This document shows positions 46,053 to 55,552 of a stretch of DNA of 64,000 nt, in pieces (the stretch's first letter is position 1; each line of letters begins with the position of its first letter). Location: positions 45,359-109,358 of the forward strand of contig NZ_VDGH01000013.1 of assembly GCF_006861795.1 (NCBI RefSeq). Reading direction: 5' to 3'. This stretch comes from Psychrobacillus lasiicapitis (GTDB lineage: Bacteria; Bacillota; Bacilli; Bacillales_A; Planococcaceae). Made by a program: the position numbers and the translations under genes. The notes under the pieces were generated by a model that saw only the letters and a list, made by a program, of their open reading frames with translations, was not told where the DNA came from and did no database searches.

Positions 46053-46787
46053 ATGAAAAAGGTTGCAATGATTTTCCTATGTCTTCTTATATTAATTCTT
46101 CCATCACAAGTTTTTGCTCAACGTAAAGTACCTATTTTAATATATCATTCGATTGACGAATTTGAAGGGCATGGTTCTAAGGAGTTATATGTAACACCGA
46201 AGAATTTCGAGAAACAAATGATTTATCTAAGGGACCATGGCTACACATTATTAACTTTTGATCGATGGCAAGACATTAATAAAGTAAACAAACCCATTTT
46301 CATTACCTTTGATGATGGGTACAAAAACAATCTGAATGCATTTGATATCTTTCAAAAACTGAAAAACGAACATTTTAAACCAACTGGTACCATTTTTGTT
46401 ATTTCTGACTTTATCGGTCGCTCCAACCGATTATCGACATCGGATCTAAAAATGATGGCTGATTCGGGGATTATCTCCATTCAGTCTCATACTGCTACAC
46501 ATCCTGATTTGACGAAAATAGAAAATTTCGAATATGAACTGAAAGGGTCCAAAGATAAAATTCAAAAAATAACAGGCAAACCAGTTAATGCTCTAGCGTA
46601 TCCATACGGAATTTTCAGTAACAATGTCGTAGCAGAAACGAAGAAATACTATTTGTTTGGAATTACGACAACTCCTGAACTATTTTCTGAGAAGGGCATC
46701 AAGGACGAATTCTATCTTTTACCAAGGATCTATATTAAGTATTCAACTACTCTTGATGACTTTGCAAAGATCGTTGAAGGAGAATGA
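46053..46787 (+). CDS. Secreted polysaccharide deacetylase
   Basis: 244 residues. Signal peptide ending SQVFA-QR, then a NodB domain: motif 1 TFDDGYKNN (catalytic Asp and metal Asp), motif 2 SHTATHPDL (two metal His), motif 3 AYPYG. It probably deacetylates peptidoglycan or another surface glycan. Ribosome site GCGAGGAG. Confidence 0.92.
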   Translation: MKKVAMIFLCLLILILPSQVFAQRKVPILIYHSIDEFEGHGSKELYVTPKNFEKQMIYLRDHGYTLLTFDRWQDINKVNKPIFITFDDGYKNNLNAFDIFQKLKNEHFKPTGTIFVISDFIGRSNRLSTSDLKMMADSGIISIQSHTATHPDLTKIENFEYELKGSKDKIQKITGKPVNALAYPYGIFSNNVVAETKKYYLFGITTTPELFSEKGIKDEFYLLPRIYIKYSTTLDDFAKIVEGE

Positions 46788-46790
46788 AGG

Positions 46791-46822
46791 TGATTACTAT
46801 ACTAGGTAATCGTTTTTTCTTT
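46791..46822 (+). terminator. Deacetylase terminator
   Basis: GATTAC/GTAATC stem then GTTTTTTC, overlapping the stop region. Confidence 0.75.
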
Positions 46823-47173
46823 TGGAACCAAGGGAAAGTTGTAAAGTAAAATGGTTAAGCCCAAGTTGTTTTCAAATATCAGTTGGAACAAGCAATTTAG
46901 AGTTTTCAGACTACCTAAAATGAGTTCGTTCAGGTTAAATCAGACTGAGTTAATGATGTTATTAGGTGCGAGAACTTCGATGTGAGAACAATTGGGATAC
47001 CAAGGATTCTCACATCATTTACATTTATTTAATGTAAGTATCAGTTTAACTTTTTTGAATACATTATCTTGTAATGTTCAATTAACGCGCACGTAAATTA
47101 AATCAAATCTAAAGTAGACAATTCATAGACTTTCATCCAGTTGTTTACGTCTAATGACCCTACTTATATTTAT
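46823..47173. other. Intergenic stretch with one long hairpin
   Basis: No gene. GATGTGAGAA (46979-46988) and TTCTCACATC (47006-47015) form a perfect 10-bp stem. The rest shows nothing recognisable. Confidence 0.5.
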
Positions 47174-48187
47174 CTACATCTCTTTCATCTCATGGATTTT
47201 TTGCAAGGTATTAAGGTGCATTGATTTATCTTCGGGCGACTTAGCGAATTTATACCACTCCACAAGCCTGTATCCGAACATGGCAAGGATTAGTTCGTAT
47301 ATACAATGATCGGAAATATGGAACACATCCGCATATTCCGAAAAACCCCTGTAATACGCCGGAATGCATTTTTGGTAGTATTCAATCATTTGACAGACGT
47401 CCGCTTCATCCGTTATTAAACTCGCAATATCCTCGCCCATGTGCCCCCATCCGGCGGTATCCCAATCGATAAGTACTATTTTACTGTCCGAATAGAATAT
47501 GTTTGCCACCCAAAAATCTCTGTGACAAAGTACTATTGGTAGCTTTTCAATTCGACTGAATATTTCGTCCACATTATTATCTATGTCTATGAGCATTTTA
47601 CATAGGTGCTTAGGAATTTCGCAGTCATCGGAGCGAATGTAATTATACAAAACATTCCATGACCGATAACGCAGATAGTTGTTTTTCGTAAACTCAACCT
47701 TGCTTAAATTGGGCAAATTCTGCAATACACTTGGTCGTTCAGTGTACAATTTCCCTTGAAATCGTCCCAATTCCTGGGCTATGTGTTCATACATTTGCTT
47801 GGTTAGATTTAAGCCTGACACACCATCAATATATTCCATCCACAGTTGAATCTCATCGCCATTTATTTCGGCGTGATAACACTCCGGCCAACGGAACGAA
47901 TCTAAGAAAACCTTTTTGAAATCGGATGCATAGAGGTCGTATTCTCTACGCCATGAATTCGGATCACCATAACGCTCAAATTTTTTCTGTGTTTTCCAAA
48001 CCACTTTATACGGCAGATTTTCACCATCAGAAGTTTCAAGTGTGCCTGTTACAAGTCGAACAACTCCCACTGTCCCACCTTGCAACTCTTTTAGTTGATA
48101 ATCTAAGTGAATTATCGTCTTGTCTAGCATTTTATTCAAAACAAGCGACAGCATTTCCTTTACATACTTTTCATCGTGGTTGTTCAT
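47174..48187 (-). CDS. APH/choline-kinase family phosphotransferase
   Basis: 337 residues, aminoglycoside phosphotransferase fold (PF01636). Catalytic loop VLCHRDFWVANIFY (HxDxxxxN) and DxD-like metal site VLIDWDTAGWG. The family includes antibiotic kinases and small-molecule kinases; the substrate here cannot be told from sequence. Its ATG overlaps the rsgA stop as ATGA behind GGGAGGAAAG, so the two were translated together. Confidence 0.85.
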   Translation of the reverse strand: MNNHDEKYVKEMLSLVLNKMLDKTIIHLDYQLKELQGGTVGVVRLVTGTLETSDGENLPYKVVWKTQKKFERYGDPNSWRREYDLYASDFKKVFLDSFRWPECYHAEINGDEIQLWMEYIDGVSGLNLTKQMYEHIAQELGRFQGKLYTERPSVLQNLPNLSKVEFTKNNYLRYRSWNVLYNYIRSDDCEIPKHLCKMLIDIDNNVDEIFSRIEKLPIVLCHRDFWVANIFYSDSKIVLIDWDTAGWGHMGEDIASLITDEADVCQMIEYYQKCIPAYYRGFSEYADVFHISDHCIYELILAMFGYRLVEWYKFAKSPEDKSMHLNTLQKIHEMKEM

Positions 48188-49250
48188 TTCTTCTTTCCTC
48201 CCTTTTTACCCTTATGCCGCATGGTAATCGACTTTCGCTTCTCCTGTTTGTTCAAGAGATACCCAGATCTATCATCCACAAACTTGTTTTCCCACTTCTG
48301 TACAAGGTAACGCTCCCAACGCTCCGATACCAATGACCCATCGGCAAGGGCTGCAAGAACAGCGCAGCCAGGCTCAGACAGATGGCGACATCATTGAAGC
48401 GACAATGGGTGAATAATTTCTCTAGATCGTTAAATCCCACACTGATCCCGTCGTCCGCACCGAACAGCCCGAGTTCACGCATACCAGGCGTATCAATAAC
48501 CATCGCACCGGAAGGGAGCATGAAAAGTTGGCGATGCGTTGTTGTGTGAAGGCCCCGACTGTCGGTCTCGCGGATCGCCTTGACAGTCATCACTTCCTGA
48601 TTCATTAAGGCGTTTAGCAATGAGGATTTACCCACACCTGACATGCCAAGGAATACCATGGTTTTACCTGGCTGCAGATATTCATTCAACCCGTCTAAAC
48701 CACTCCAGGTGTGACTGGAGACTGCGTGTACTGGCACATCTGGTGCTGCTCGTAAAACCTCAGCTAATGGTGCGTTGAAATCCGGGATCAAGTCAGTTTT
48801 TGATAAGATTACTACATGCTGGCCCCCGCTCTACCGTGTCTGTGTCAAGTAGCGTATGATGCGGCTGACCTTGAAATCCCAGTTTAGGGACGACACGATA
48901 AATACGTAATCAAAATTTGTTGCTACGACTTGCTCCAGTATGGTTTTGACATACCTTGCGGCGTGTCCTGAATAGTCAGCGCGGGAAAATTTCGTACATC
49001 GTGGTAGCAATTTGGCAATGTGCGAAGCACCGTTTTCGTTATATTGAAGAAATACAAAATCGCCAACGTACGGAAAGTCATTCCGAGTCACTGCAGTGTG
49101 GTAGAAAGTGCCCTTCAGTACAGCCGAGACTTCTCCTTGTTCAGTGATGACCGTACATTGCTCTCTCTGTAGTTCCGTAACCCTGCCCGGTATTAAACCC
49201 GCCGGCGGCGTTTCGGTTTCGATATAGCCGTATTGTTTCAAATCAATCAT
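48184..49250 (-). pseudogene. rsgA: RsgA-like ribosome-associated GTPase with a stop and a frameshift
   Basis: The N-terminal OB domain (RVTELQREQCTVITEQGEVS) and circularly permuted GTPase run in one frame, except for a TAG at about 48831 where RYLTQTR*SGGQHVVIL implies Gln to stop. G1 is GMSGVGKSSLLNAL, G3 DTPGM. After THCRFND the frame shifts by one lost base near 48386. The zinc-binding C-terminus (CRHLSEPGCAVLAALADGSL) continues in another frame to the true end KGGKKK. The family matures the 30S subunit; this looks like a paralogue, not the housekeeping copy. Two lesions argue for decay. Confidence 0.88.
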
Positions 49251-49300
49251 TGAATCGTACCTTTCCTCAAAAATTCAAGTTGTATTTGGGCATAAAAATA

Positions 49301-49340
49301 CCGCGAACAAGCAGCCTCCTAAGAAGCTGCTGTTCCGCGG
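49301..49340 (-). promoter_or_regulatory. Terminator-like hairpin in the rsgA-kinase leader
   Basis: On the minus strand CCGCGGAACAGCAGC pairs with GCTGCTTGTTCGCGG and is followed by TATTTTTATG. It lies inside the 5' leader, about 50 bases before the rsgA start, so it would act as an attenuator and not as an operon end. Confidence 0.55.
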
Positions 49341-49383
49341 TGATAAACCAAAAGTGGGCTTAAAATCAAAAGGAATACGAACT

Positions 49384-49413
49384 TCATCGTATCCCGCTAA
49401 CAGCAGTATTCAT
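49384..49413 (-). CDS. Possible 9-codon leader peptide
   Basis: ATG AAT ACT GCT ... CGA TGA encodes MNTAVSGIR. Its end overlaps one arm of a hairpin (GGATACGA/TCGTATTCC followed by TTTTGATTTT). A third hairpin, AATAC/GTATTTTTT, lies upstream. No clear ribosome site. The layout recalls leaders that respond to ribosome-stalling drugs; unproven. Confidence 0.3.
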   Translation of the reverse strand: MNTAVSGIR

Positions 49414-49710
49414 GAAAGGTTACTGTTTACGGCATAGCAAAAAATACGGGTGGTATTCCCGGTTGCTCCCATTCCAAGCTATTATAAAAGATTGGAATTT
49501 ACTATACCTAAACTTTGGTTAAGTTAAAACCACCAATACCATATAAGTAGTCATTAAAAACATCCCCTTTCGCAGGAAAAAGTTGAAATATAATTTCACT
49601 TCTATAGTGTGACACAACCATTTGTTAGAATCAACTGAAAATTTTGATTATAATAAAGTTTAATCTGCCACTTACCTCTCCAACTCAATCTTCTCAACAG
49701 TCGCATATAA

Positions 49711-49810
49711 CTTGAGAAAAGCCATCTTCGATGGTCTATTTTCACATCCAAAATAACAAGTAGATTGCAATCAATTGTTTAAACTAACGAAGCAGGTTAG
49801 TTGAAGAAGG
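49711..49810 (+). repeat. CTAAC element copy 16, type A lacking the 5' arm
   Basis: GCCATCTTCGATGGTCTATTTT stem, shortened middle block, then 3' arm AAACTAACGAAGCAGGTTAG ending TTGAAGAAGG. Confidence 0.8.
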
Positions 49811-49864
49811 AATTGTAGGATTTATATAGAATATTTTCTTTAATAGAAAGATAGGGGGGCTTAA

Positions 49865-50734
49865 ATGGAGAAGTATTATTGGGATACTCAACTGGAGTAC
49901 CTCAAAAGAACGAGAGATTTATATTATAACGATGACTATTTAGAGTTTTTAGTAAATAGTGTTTGGAAGATTTCTAAACCTGTACATATTATTGATTTTG
50001 GTTGTGGATATGGGTATTTAGGACTCAAATTATTACCTCTATTACCGAAGGGTTCCAAATATACAGGGATAGATAAAGGACAACAACTGATTAATAAGGC
50101 GATAGAATATTTTCATAGTCTTCCGTATGAATCCAAATTCTTTGTAGCAGATATCGAAGAGATTGAAATAGAGGATAAGTACGACATTGCTGTTTGCCAT
50201 GCTTTTTTATTACACATTTCCGAACCCCAAAAAATGCTTCAAATAATGGTGAATTCTATTGTTAACGATGGAAAAATAATTTGTTTTGAACCACATTGGA
50301 TTTCAGGTATGTCATCTTACGAACTTGGTGGGTATGAACAATCACAAATTGTTCCACTTGGTATTCTGCAGAAATTATTCGAAGAGAGTAAAACTGATGG
50401 AAATATTGGAGCAAAAGTACCTAAATATCTATCTGAATTGGGCGTGAAGAACATTGAGTGCAGAGTAAGTGATAAAGTTAACTTCCTCTATTCAGATAAG
50501 AATCAACAAGATAAGAAAAAATTGTTTTATTCGCTTAAAGAAGATGGAGTAGGTGGAGAACTTATAAATAAAGATCAGTTTATTGAAAGTTTGACAAACC
50601 GAGGGGTTACACTTAAGGAAGCACAGGAACAATTTGAAGCTGAACTACTGTTTTCACAAGTATTTAACATGGATTCCTCTTTAATATACGCACCAAGCAT
50701 GAAAATTACTTTTGGAGATATAAAAAAGTGTTAA
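49865..50734 (+). CDS. Class I SAM-dependent methyltransferase
   Basis: 289 residues. SAM motif I HIIDFGCGYGYLGLKLL, motif II YTGIDKGQQLINKA, motif IV region EDKYDIAVCHAFLLH. C-terminal extension of about 110 residues, mostly helical. Substrate unknown. AGATAGGGGGG ribosome site. Single gene in its CTAAC interval; stop 21 bp before copy 17. Confidence 0.88.
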   Translation: MEKYYWDTQLEYLKRTRDLYYNDDYLEFLVNSVWKISKPVHIIDFGCGYGYLGLKLLPLLPKGSKYTGIDKGQQLINKAIEYFHSLPYESKFFVADIEEIEIEDKYDIAVCHAFLLHISEPQKMLQIMVNSIVNDGKIICFEPHWISGMSSYELGGYEQSQIVPLGILQKLFEESKTDGNIGAKVPKYLSELGVKNIECRVSDKVNFLYSDKNQQDKKKLFYSLKEDGVGGELINKDQFIESLTNRGVTLKEAQEQFEAELLFSQVFNMDSSLIYAPSMKITFGDIKKC

Positions 50735-50755
50735 TTAATCTCTTAGCCGTTAGTT

Positions 50756-50839
50756 CTTATTCAAATAACAGGTGCTTTAATTCAAGAAGGGTAAAGCCTT
50801 TTTCTTACTGAACTAAAAGGGCAGGTTAGTTGAAGGAGG
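50756..50839 (+). repeat. CTAAC element copy 17, type B
   Basis: CTTATTCAAATAACAGGTGC, stem GCTTTA/TAAAGC then CTTTTTC, 3' arm AACTAAAAGGGCAGGTTAG. Confidence 0.88.
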
Positions 50840-50940
50840 AAAATATTCTTAAATTGTCGAAATTAAAGAATTTAGGATCTTATAGTGGATAGTATAATAT
50901 CCTATCCTACACATACAATCTATAAGGAGGAATTAATGCA

Positions 50941-51633
50941 TTGAAAACAATAGGCTTAATTGGTGGGATGAGTTGGGAATCATCAAATGAATATTACCGT
51001 TTAATAAATGAAGAAATTAAGAAGAAATTGGGGGGATTACATTCAGCCAAATGCATTTTATATAGCGTTGACTTTGACGAAATTGAACGTTATCAAGCTA
51101 ATGGTGATTGGAAAAGTGCTGGACACACTCTGGGGGATGTGGCTCTCTCTTTAGAAAAGGCAGGAGCAGATTTTATTGTTATTTGTACAAACACAATGCA
51201 TAAGGTAATAAATTATATTGAAGAAAAAATAAATATTCCAATTCTACATATTGCTGATGCAACAGCAAATGAAATAAAGAAAACAAAAGTAACTTCAGTT
51301 GGGTTACTTGGGACTAAATATACGATGGTACAAGACTTTTACAAATCAAGAATTGAAGCTAATGATATAAAGGTATTAATTCCTGGTACTGAGGACATAG
51401 AACTTATAAATGAAGTGATCTATGAAGAATTATGTTTAGGGAAAATCAATCATGCGTCAAAAGAATATTTTAAAACAGTTATCAAGAATTTAATTGATAA
51501 GGGTGCCGAAGGGATTATATTAGGATGTACAGAGATTGGATTATTAATAAAACAAGAGGATTCCGAAGTTCCAATATTTGATACAACAGTAATTCATGCT
51601 TTTGAATCAGTTAATAAGGCAATTGAAAAATAG
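50941..51633 (+). CDS. Aspartate/glutamate racemase family protein
   Basis: 230 residues. Both catalytic cysteines are present: VICTNTMHKV (about residue 84) and IILGCTEIGLL (about 193). N-terminal TIGLIGGMSWESSNEYY is typical of RacX/YgeA-type amino acid racemases. TTG start behind AAGGAGG; the neighbouring ATG frame stops at once. Stop is 6 bp before CTAAC copy 18. Confidence 0.88.
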   Translation: MKTIGLIGGMSWESSNEYYRLINEEIKKKLGGLHSAKCILYSVDFDEIERYQANGDWKSAGHTLGDVALSLEKAGADFIVICTNTMHKVINYIEEKINIPILHIADATANEIKKTKVTSVGLLGTKYTMVQDFYKSRIEANDIKVLIPGTEDIELINEVIYEELCLGKINHASKEYFKTVIKNLIDKGAEGIILGCTEIGLLIKQEDSEVPIFDTTVIHAFESVNKAIEK

Positions 51634-51639
51634 TAGTAT

Positions 51640-51727
51640 CTTCTTTAATCTAACAGGTGCTTTACTTCGAGAAGGAGTAAAGCATTTTTTCTTCTTAAAC
51701 TAAAGGAGCAGGATAGTGGAAAGAGGG
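51640..51727 (+). repeat. CTAAC element copy 18, type B
   Basis: CTTTAATCTAACAGGTGCTT, perfect terminator stem GCTTTACT/AGTAAAGC plus ATTTTTT, 3' arm AACTAAAGGAGCAGGATAG. Confidence 0.88.
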
Positions 51728-51771
51728 AAGTAAGTGTTATTTTATAGAAGTTATAAGCTTTAATGGGGTGA

Positions 51772-52233
51772 ATGAAAATGGTCAAATTAGTTTTAATGAA
51801 TTCAGAAGAGTATCAAAAGTATATTACTTCAGCGATTAAATCATATGCAATAGAAAAAGTTTTATCTGGAAATTGGAATCAGGAAGAATCAATAAGGAAA
51901 GCAGAAGAGGAATATACAAGACTTTTACCAATAGGTGAAAAGACGGAGAGTAATTACTTATACACTATTTTAAACGATGACAAGGCAATTGGTGTTTTAT
52001 GGCTTGCAAGAAAGTCTGAAAAAGAAGGATTTATATACGATATAAGTATATTAGAACAATATCAAGGATTTGGATATGCAAAGGAAACAATGACGCAAAT
52101 TGAAATAGTCGGGAAAGAACTTGGAATGAATAAAATAGGTCTGCATGTTTTTGGTCATAACAAAGTAGCAAGAGGATTATATGAAAAATTAGGTTACCAG
52201 ACAACAAATGTATTGATGGAAAAAGAAATTTAA
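51772..52233 (+). CDS. GNAT family N-acetyltransferase
   Basis: 153 residues. Motif A region YDISILEQYQGFGYAKETMT (QGFGYA replaces the usual Q/RGxGxG/A) and motif B NKIGLHVFGHNKVARGLYEK then LGYQTTNVLM. Acceptor unknown; unrelated in detail to the GNATs at 5335 and 44268. ATG 51772 or 51778 behind GGGGTGA. Stop is 6 bp before copy 19. Confidence 0.88.
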   Translation: MKMVKLVLMNSEEYQKYITSAIKSYAIEKVLSGNWNQEESIRKAEEEYTRLLPIGEKTESNYLYTILNDDKAIGVLWLARKSEKEGFIYDISILEQYQGFGYAKETMTQIEIVGKELGMNKIGLHVFGHNKVARGLYEKLGYQTTNVLMEKEI

Positions 52234-52239
52234 TACTTT

Positions 52240-52326
52240 CCTTATTGAGCTAACGGATGCTTTACTTCAAGAAGGAGTAAAGCTTTTTTCTTATTGAACT
52301 AAAGGGGCAGATTAGTTGAAGAAGGA
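52240..52326 (+). repeat. CTAAC element copy 19, type B
   Basis: CTTATTGAGCTAACGGATGC, perfect stem GCTTTACT/AGTAAAGC plus TTTTTT, 3' arm GAACTAAAGGGGCAGATTAG then TTGAAGAAGG. A near-consensus copy. Confidence 0.9.
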
Positions 52327-52417
52327 TTAGTTGTAATTAATGGATTTGCTTTTTTTATCAATATATATTAAAATTTATAAAACTATTTTCTAATATTAAG
52401 AAAGGGGGCAAAAAGTC

Positions 52418-52564
52418 ATGGAAACTGTTTTCAGAAGAATTGCAACAGAAGTAAAGTCATATTTACATATAGAAGATATACTTTTAACGGGACCAGTCTG
52501 TCCTTTTTTAAGCAAACTTCATATAGAAACCAGCTACCGGAAGCTTTTTGTCTATTTATTTTAG
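52418..52564 (+). CDS. 48-codon ORF in the MFS gene leader
   Basis: ATG behind AAAGGGGG, encoding METVFRRIATEVKSYLHIED then ILLTGPVCPFLSKL and a C-terminal VYLF. Inside it GGAC/GTCC plus TTTTTT (52490-52508) resembles a small terminator. Either a leader peptide for regulation of the exporter or an eroded cassette gene; not recognised. Confidence 0.4.
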   Translation: METVFRRIATEVKSYLHIEDILLTGPVCPFLSKLHIETSYRKLFVYLF

Positions 52565-52614
52565 AACTGTAGAAACCTTGTTTGTGCATTTTGATTAAAT
52601 ACTAAGCAGTAACT

Positions 52615-52644
52615 AGACGCCGGTTTTTAGATGGTGTCTTTTTT
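52615..52644 (+). terminator. Leader terminator/attenuator upstream of the MFS gene
   Basis: AGACGCC/GGTGTCT stem (one G-T pair) followed by TTTTTT, about 250 bases before the MFS start. Confidence 0.7.
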
Positions 52645-52849
52645 GCGTATAAAAGAGAAGAATTGTGTTGTATGTGTGTATTCAGCCTGTTGCTGGATGA
52701 ATTCATGAAAAAGTGGAAAAAGAACAGATAAGGAACTACCAAATAACGAAAAAACTGTTGCCATAATTTGAGTGGTACCAGAAGTTTAGAGAGGGTGAGA
52801 CAATTGGTTAAAAAACTTAGACAATATAGAAAGGTTTCAGTGTTCAATA

Positions 52850-52880
52850 CGCTTCTAATTTAGAAAAATAATTAGAAGCG
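52850..52880 (+). promoter_or_regulatory. Hairpin overlapping the MFS ribosome site
   Basis: Perfect 11-bp stem CGCTTCTAATT/AATTAGAAGCG with a 9-base loop. The 3' side overlaps the AGCGAGGA ribosome site, so it could hide the site until opened. Confidence 0.6.
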
Positions 52881-52892
52881 AGGAATAATAAT

Positions 52893-54059
52893 ATGAGAAA
52901 ACAAAAAAACTTTAATGAATCTTTTCTATTTTTATTTATCAGTAACTTTTTAGTATTTATAGGGTTTGAAATGTTGCTGCCTATTTTACCAGCCTATTTG
53001 TTAAGTATCGATGCATCTCCCGTTCAAGTTGGTCTAATGACAACATTATTTACACTAGGTGCTGTTCTAATCAGACCTTTTGTAGGATACTATTTAATTG
53101 ATAACCAACGGAAAAGTCTTGCCATTATTGCAAGTATAGCTTTAATGATTATTACATTGCTCTATCCGATTCTTAATATTATTTGGCTTTTGCTATTGTT
53201 ACGACTTTTCCATGGGGTAGCATGGGGAGTCTCAACTACAGCTAATAGTACAATTGTAGTCGATTTAATTCCTAAGTCACGGCTAGGAGAAGGTATAGGG
53301 TATTTTTCTATTTCAACAACGGTCGGGGCAATCATTGCCCCGAGTATAGGTATCCTTATCTATGACTCTTTTTCTTTCAATATTTTAATTTGGTCATCAG
53401 TAGTGCTTAGTCTATTAGCAGTAATTGCACTTAGTTTTGTATATTCACCTACTCCTGATAAACAGGAGAGGCAACCATTTAAATATATTGGAGCGATTTT
53501 TGAAAAAGACGCATGGTTCCCAGCGTTACTGACGGTTATTACAACACTAGGTTTTGGAGCGATTATTACCTTTTTAGTTCTTTTTGGAAAGCAAAAGGGA
53601 TTGGATCATATTTTTCTGTTTTTCCTTATCAATGCGACTGTCTCTACTTTACTACGTCCGTTTACAGGAAAATGGTATGACAAAAAAGGACCTTGGTCTA
53701 TCATCATTGTGTCAGCAATTCTAGGTTTTTTGTCACTTGTGTTGCTGTCTTATACGACAAACAATCTTTATCTTATTATTGCAGCGATTTTATTTGGCGC
53801 AGGTTATGGAACTGTTATGCCATGTTTACAAACATGGACGGTTCAAAAGGTAAGTGAAGAAAAAAGTGGTGCTGCCAACGCAACCTTTCTTTCTAGTTTT
53901 GACGTTGGTGTTGGAGTTAGCGCATTTATTTTAGGGATCTTAGCTGAATGGATTAGTTTAGAGATGATCTTCAGGGTTATTAGTCTAAGTTTTATTTTTG
54001 TTGCAGTTTTAGTCTATAAGGATTTTTCAAATGAAAAGAAAAGGTCTGTAAACATATAA
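52893..54059 (+). CDS. MFS multidrug-type exporter
   Basis: 388 residues, 12 membrane helices. Drug:H+ antiporter features: LRLFHGVAWGVSTTANSTIV (motif C-like region), loop RPFVGYYLIDNQRKS after helix 2 (motif A related) and its repeat RPFTGKWYDKKGPW. Closest to YhhS/YfcJ-like efflux proteins. Preceded by a 330-bp structured leader, suggesting attenuation control. Confidence 0.85.
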   Translation: MRKQKNFNESFLFLFISNFLVFIGFEMLLPILPAYLLSIDASPVQVGLMTTLFTLGAVLIRPFVGYYLIDNQRKSLAIIASIALMIITLLYPILNIIWLLLLLRLFHGVAWGVSTTANSTIVVDLIPKSRLGEGIGYFSISTTVGAIIAPSIGILIYDSFSFNILIWSSVVLSLLAVIALSFVYSPTPDKQERQPFKYIGAIFEKDAWFPALLTVITTLGFGAIITFLVLFGKQKGLDHIFLFFLINATVSTLLRPFTGKWYDKKGPWSIIIVSAILGFLSLVLLSYTTNNLYLIIAAILFGAGYGTVMPCLQTWTVQKVSEEKSGAANATFLSSFDVGVGVSAFILGILAEWISLEMIFRVISLSFIFVAVLVYKDFSNEKKRSVNI

Positions 54060-54070
54060 AATCGATTTAC

Positions 54071-54115
54071 CAACAAATCCACTTCTAGTTAATAGAGGTG
54101 GATTTGTTGTTTATA
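54071..54115 (+). terminator. MFS gene terminator
   Basis: AACAAATCCACTTCT/AGAGGTGGATTTGTT stem then GTTTATAC. Confidence 0.85.
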
Positions 54116-54214
54116 CTTTACTTAAATTACAGAATTTTATGAATATTTATGGTACCCATATAGAAAAAGTTATAATTTTCTTTTATGGATTTGGAAGTAG
54201 GGGTGTCACATAAA

Positions 54215-54352
54215 ATGACGATGATAATTAATGGGGTTATATTCAAATATGATATTATCAGTAAGCAAAAAAAAGTAGTTTTTCACTACACCCCAGATAT
54301 AAAGGCTTAATTTGAAAGTAATCCTATAGAAGTTGATGGAAATTATTTGTAA
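54215..54352 (+). pseudogene. Short ORF with an in-frame stop
   Basis: Encodes MTMIINGVIFKYDIISKQ and YTPDIKA, then TAA, then FESNPIEVDGNYL in the same frame. 46 codons in all. No ribosome site or family recognised; perhaps the last piece of a lost cassette gene. Confidence 0.25.
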
Positions 54353-54420
54353 TAACTAGTGATATCAATTATTTTCCGAAATATGTAAAGCATCTTATTA
54401 CTTTGGAAGCGTAACTCTTT

Positions 54421-54560
54421 TTCTTCACCTAACGGGTGCTTTAAGTAAACAAGGCCATCATCTCGATGGTCTATTTTTTTCTATAACATTACTTAGATCT
54501 CAGAAATCCATTGTGAAATGCCACACACTTATACTAACGCGAAAGTTTAGTTGAAGAAGA
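54421..54560 (+). repeat. CTAAC element copy 20, type A
   Basis: Complete: CTTCACCTAACGGGTGCTTTA, stem GGCCATC/GATGGTC then TATTTTTTT, middle block ATCTCAGAAATCCATTGTG, 3' arm ACTAACGCGAAAGTTTAG then TTGAAGAAG. Confidence 0.9.
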
Positions 54561-54736
54561 AATAGAATGGTTTTCATTCCTCCTAAAGACTTAAGTGACT
54601 AAAATGTAACATAAGTCCATCATATTGTTAGATTAATCGATGGTTTTTCTGGTTTCAGTTTAATATATTTAAAGTATTAGAAATATTACATCCGGTAGGT
54701 GTTGATCTAAGAATAAGGATTTATAGGGAGGTAAAA

Positions 54737-55552
54737 ATGGGAGAAATAGATATTGCTTTAATAGTAAAAATGATAACAATTGGGCTAGTCCAAGGATTTA
54801 CAGAACCAATTCCTGTGTCATCTAGTGGGCACGTAATGATTGCAAGTGAAATCTTGGGGTTAGGTGAACAAGGATTTACTTTTGCTATACTAACAAATAC
54901 AGCTTCACTATTTGCGATACTTTTTATATATAGAAAAGATATCGCAAGACTTGCAGTGAATTCAATTCTTTATTTGAAAACGAAAAATCTTCGTTATAAG
55001 AGTGACTTTCGTTTTGTTTTCTTTATCATCATTGGTACTATTCCAGCAGGTGTTCTTGGGATATTATTGAGTGATTATATAGCGGAAAGCGTTAGCATGA
55101 AAACGATTGCGGTGATGCTCTTTGTAACAGGGATTGCCTTGTGGTTAATTCGCAATCTTAAAGGTAATAAAGACGAGAGTGATATTACAATTAAGGATGC
55201 TTTCCTCGTGGGATTAGGGCAGGCTGTCGCATTAACACCAGGGATTAGTCGGTCAGGTGCAACAATTATTTCAGCAGTTGCTGTTGGAATGAAACAAGAT
55301 ACGGCACTTCGATTTTCATTTATGTTGTATATTCCCGTGAGCCTCGGAGGAGTTATACTAGGTCTTTCTGATTTTCTAAATGAACCGAATAAAGCAGACT
55401 TGGCAATTCCATATTTAGCTGCATTTATTGCAACACTATTAATGACCTATTTTGCAATGAAGTGGTTTATGGGAATTATGAAAAATGGGAAGCTGGTTTA
55501 TTTTACATATTATTGTTTCATAGTAGGAGCATTACTTCTAATTTTCTTCTAA
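54737..55552 (+). CDS. uppP: Undecaprenyl-diphosphate phosphatase (bacitracin resistance)
   Basis: 271 residues, polytopic BacA/UppP. Active-site blocks: GLVQGFTEPIPVSSSGHVMI at the N-terminus (E/QGxxE and PxSSxGH; canonical EGLTEFLP here is QGFTEPIP) and GQAVALTPGISRSGATIISA in the second half. It recycles the lipid carrier for cell wall synthesis and gives bacitracin tolerance. The TAA stop lies inside the CTAAC of copy 21. Confidence 0.92.
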   Translation: MGEIDIALIVKMITIGLVQGFTEPIPVSSSGHVMIASEILGLGEQGFTFAILTNTASLFAILFIYRKDIARLAVNSILYLKTKNLRYKSDFRFVFFIIIGTIPAGVLGILLSDYIAESVSMKTIAVMLFVTGIALWLIRNLKGNKDESDITIKDAFLVGLGQAVALTPGISRSGATIISAVAVGMKQDTALRFSFMLYIPVSLGGVILGLSDFLNEPNKADLAIPYLAAFIATLLMTYFAMKWFMGIMKNGKLVYFTYYCFIVGALLLIFF

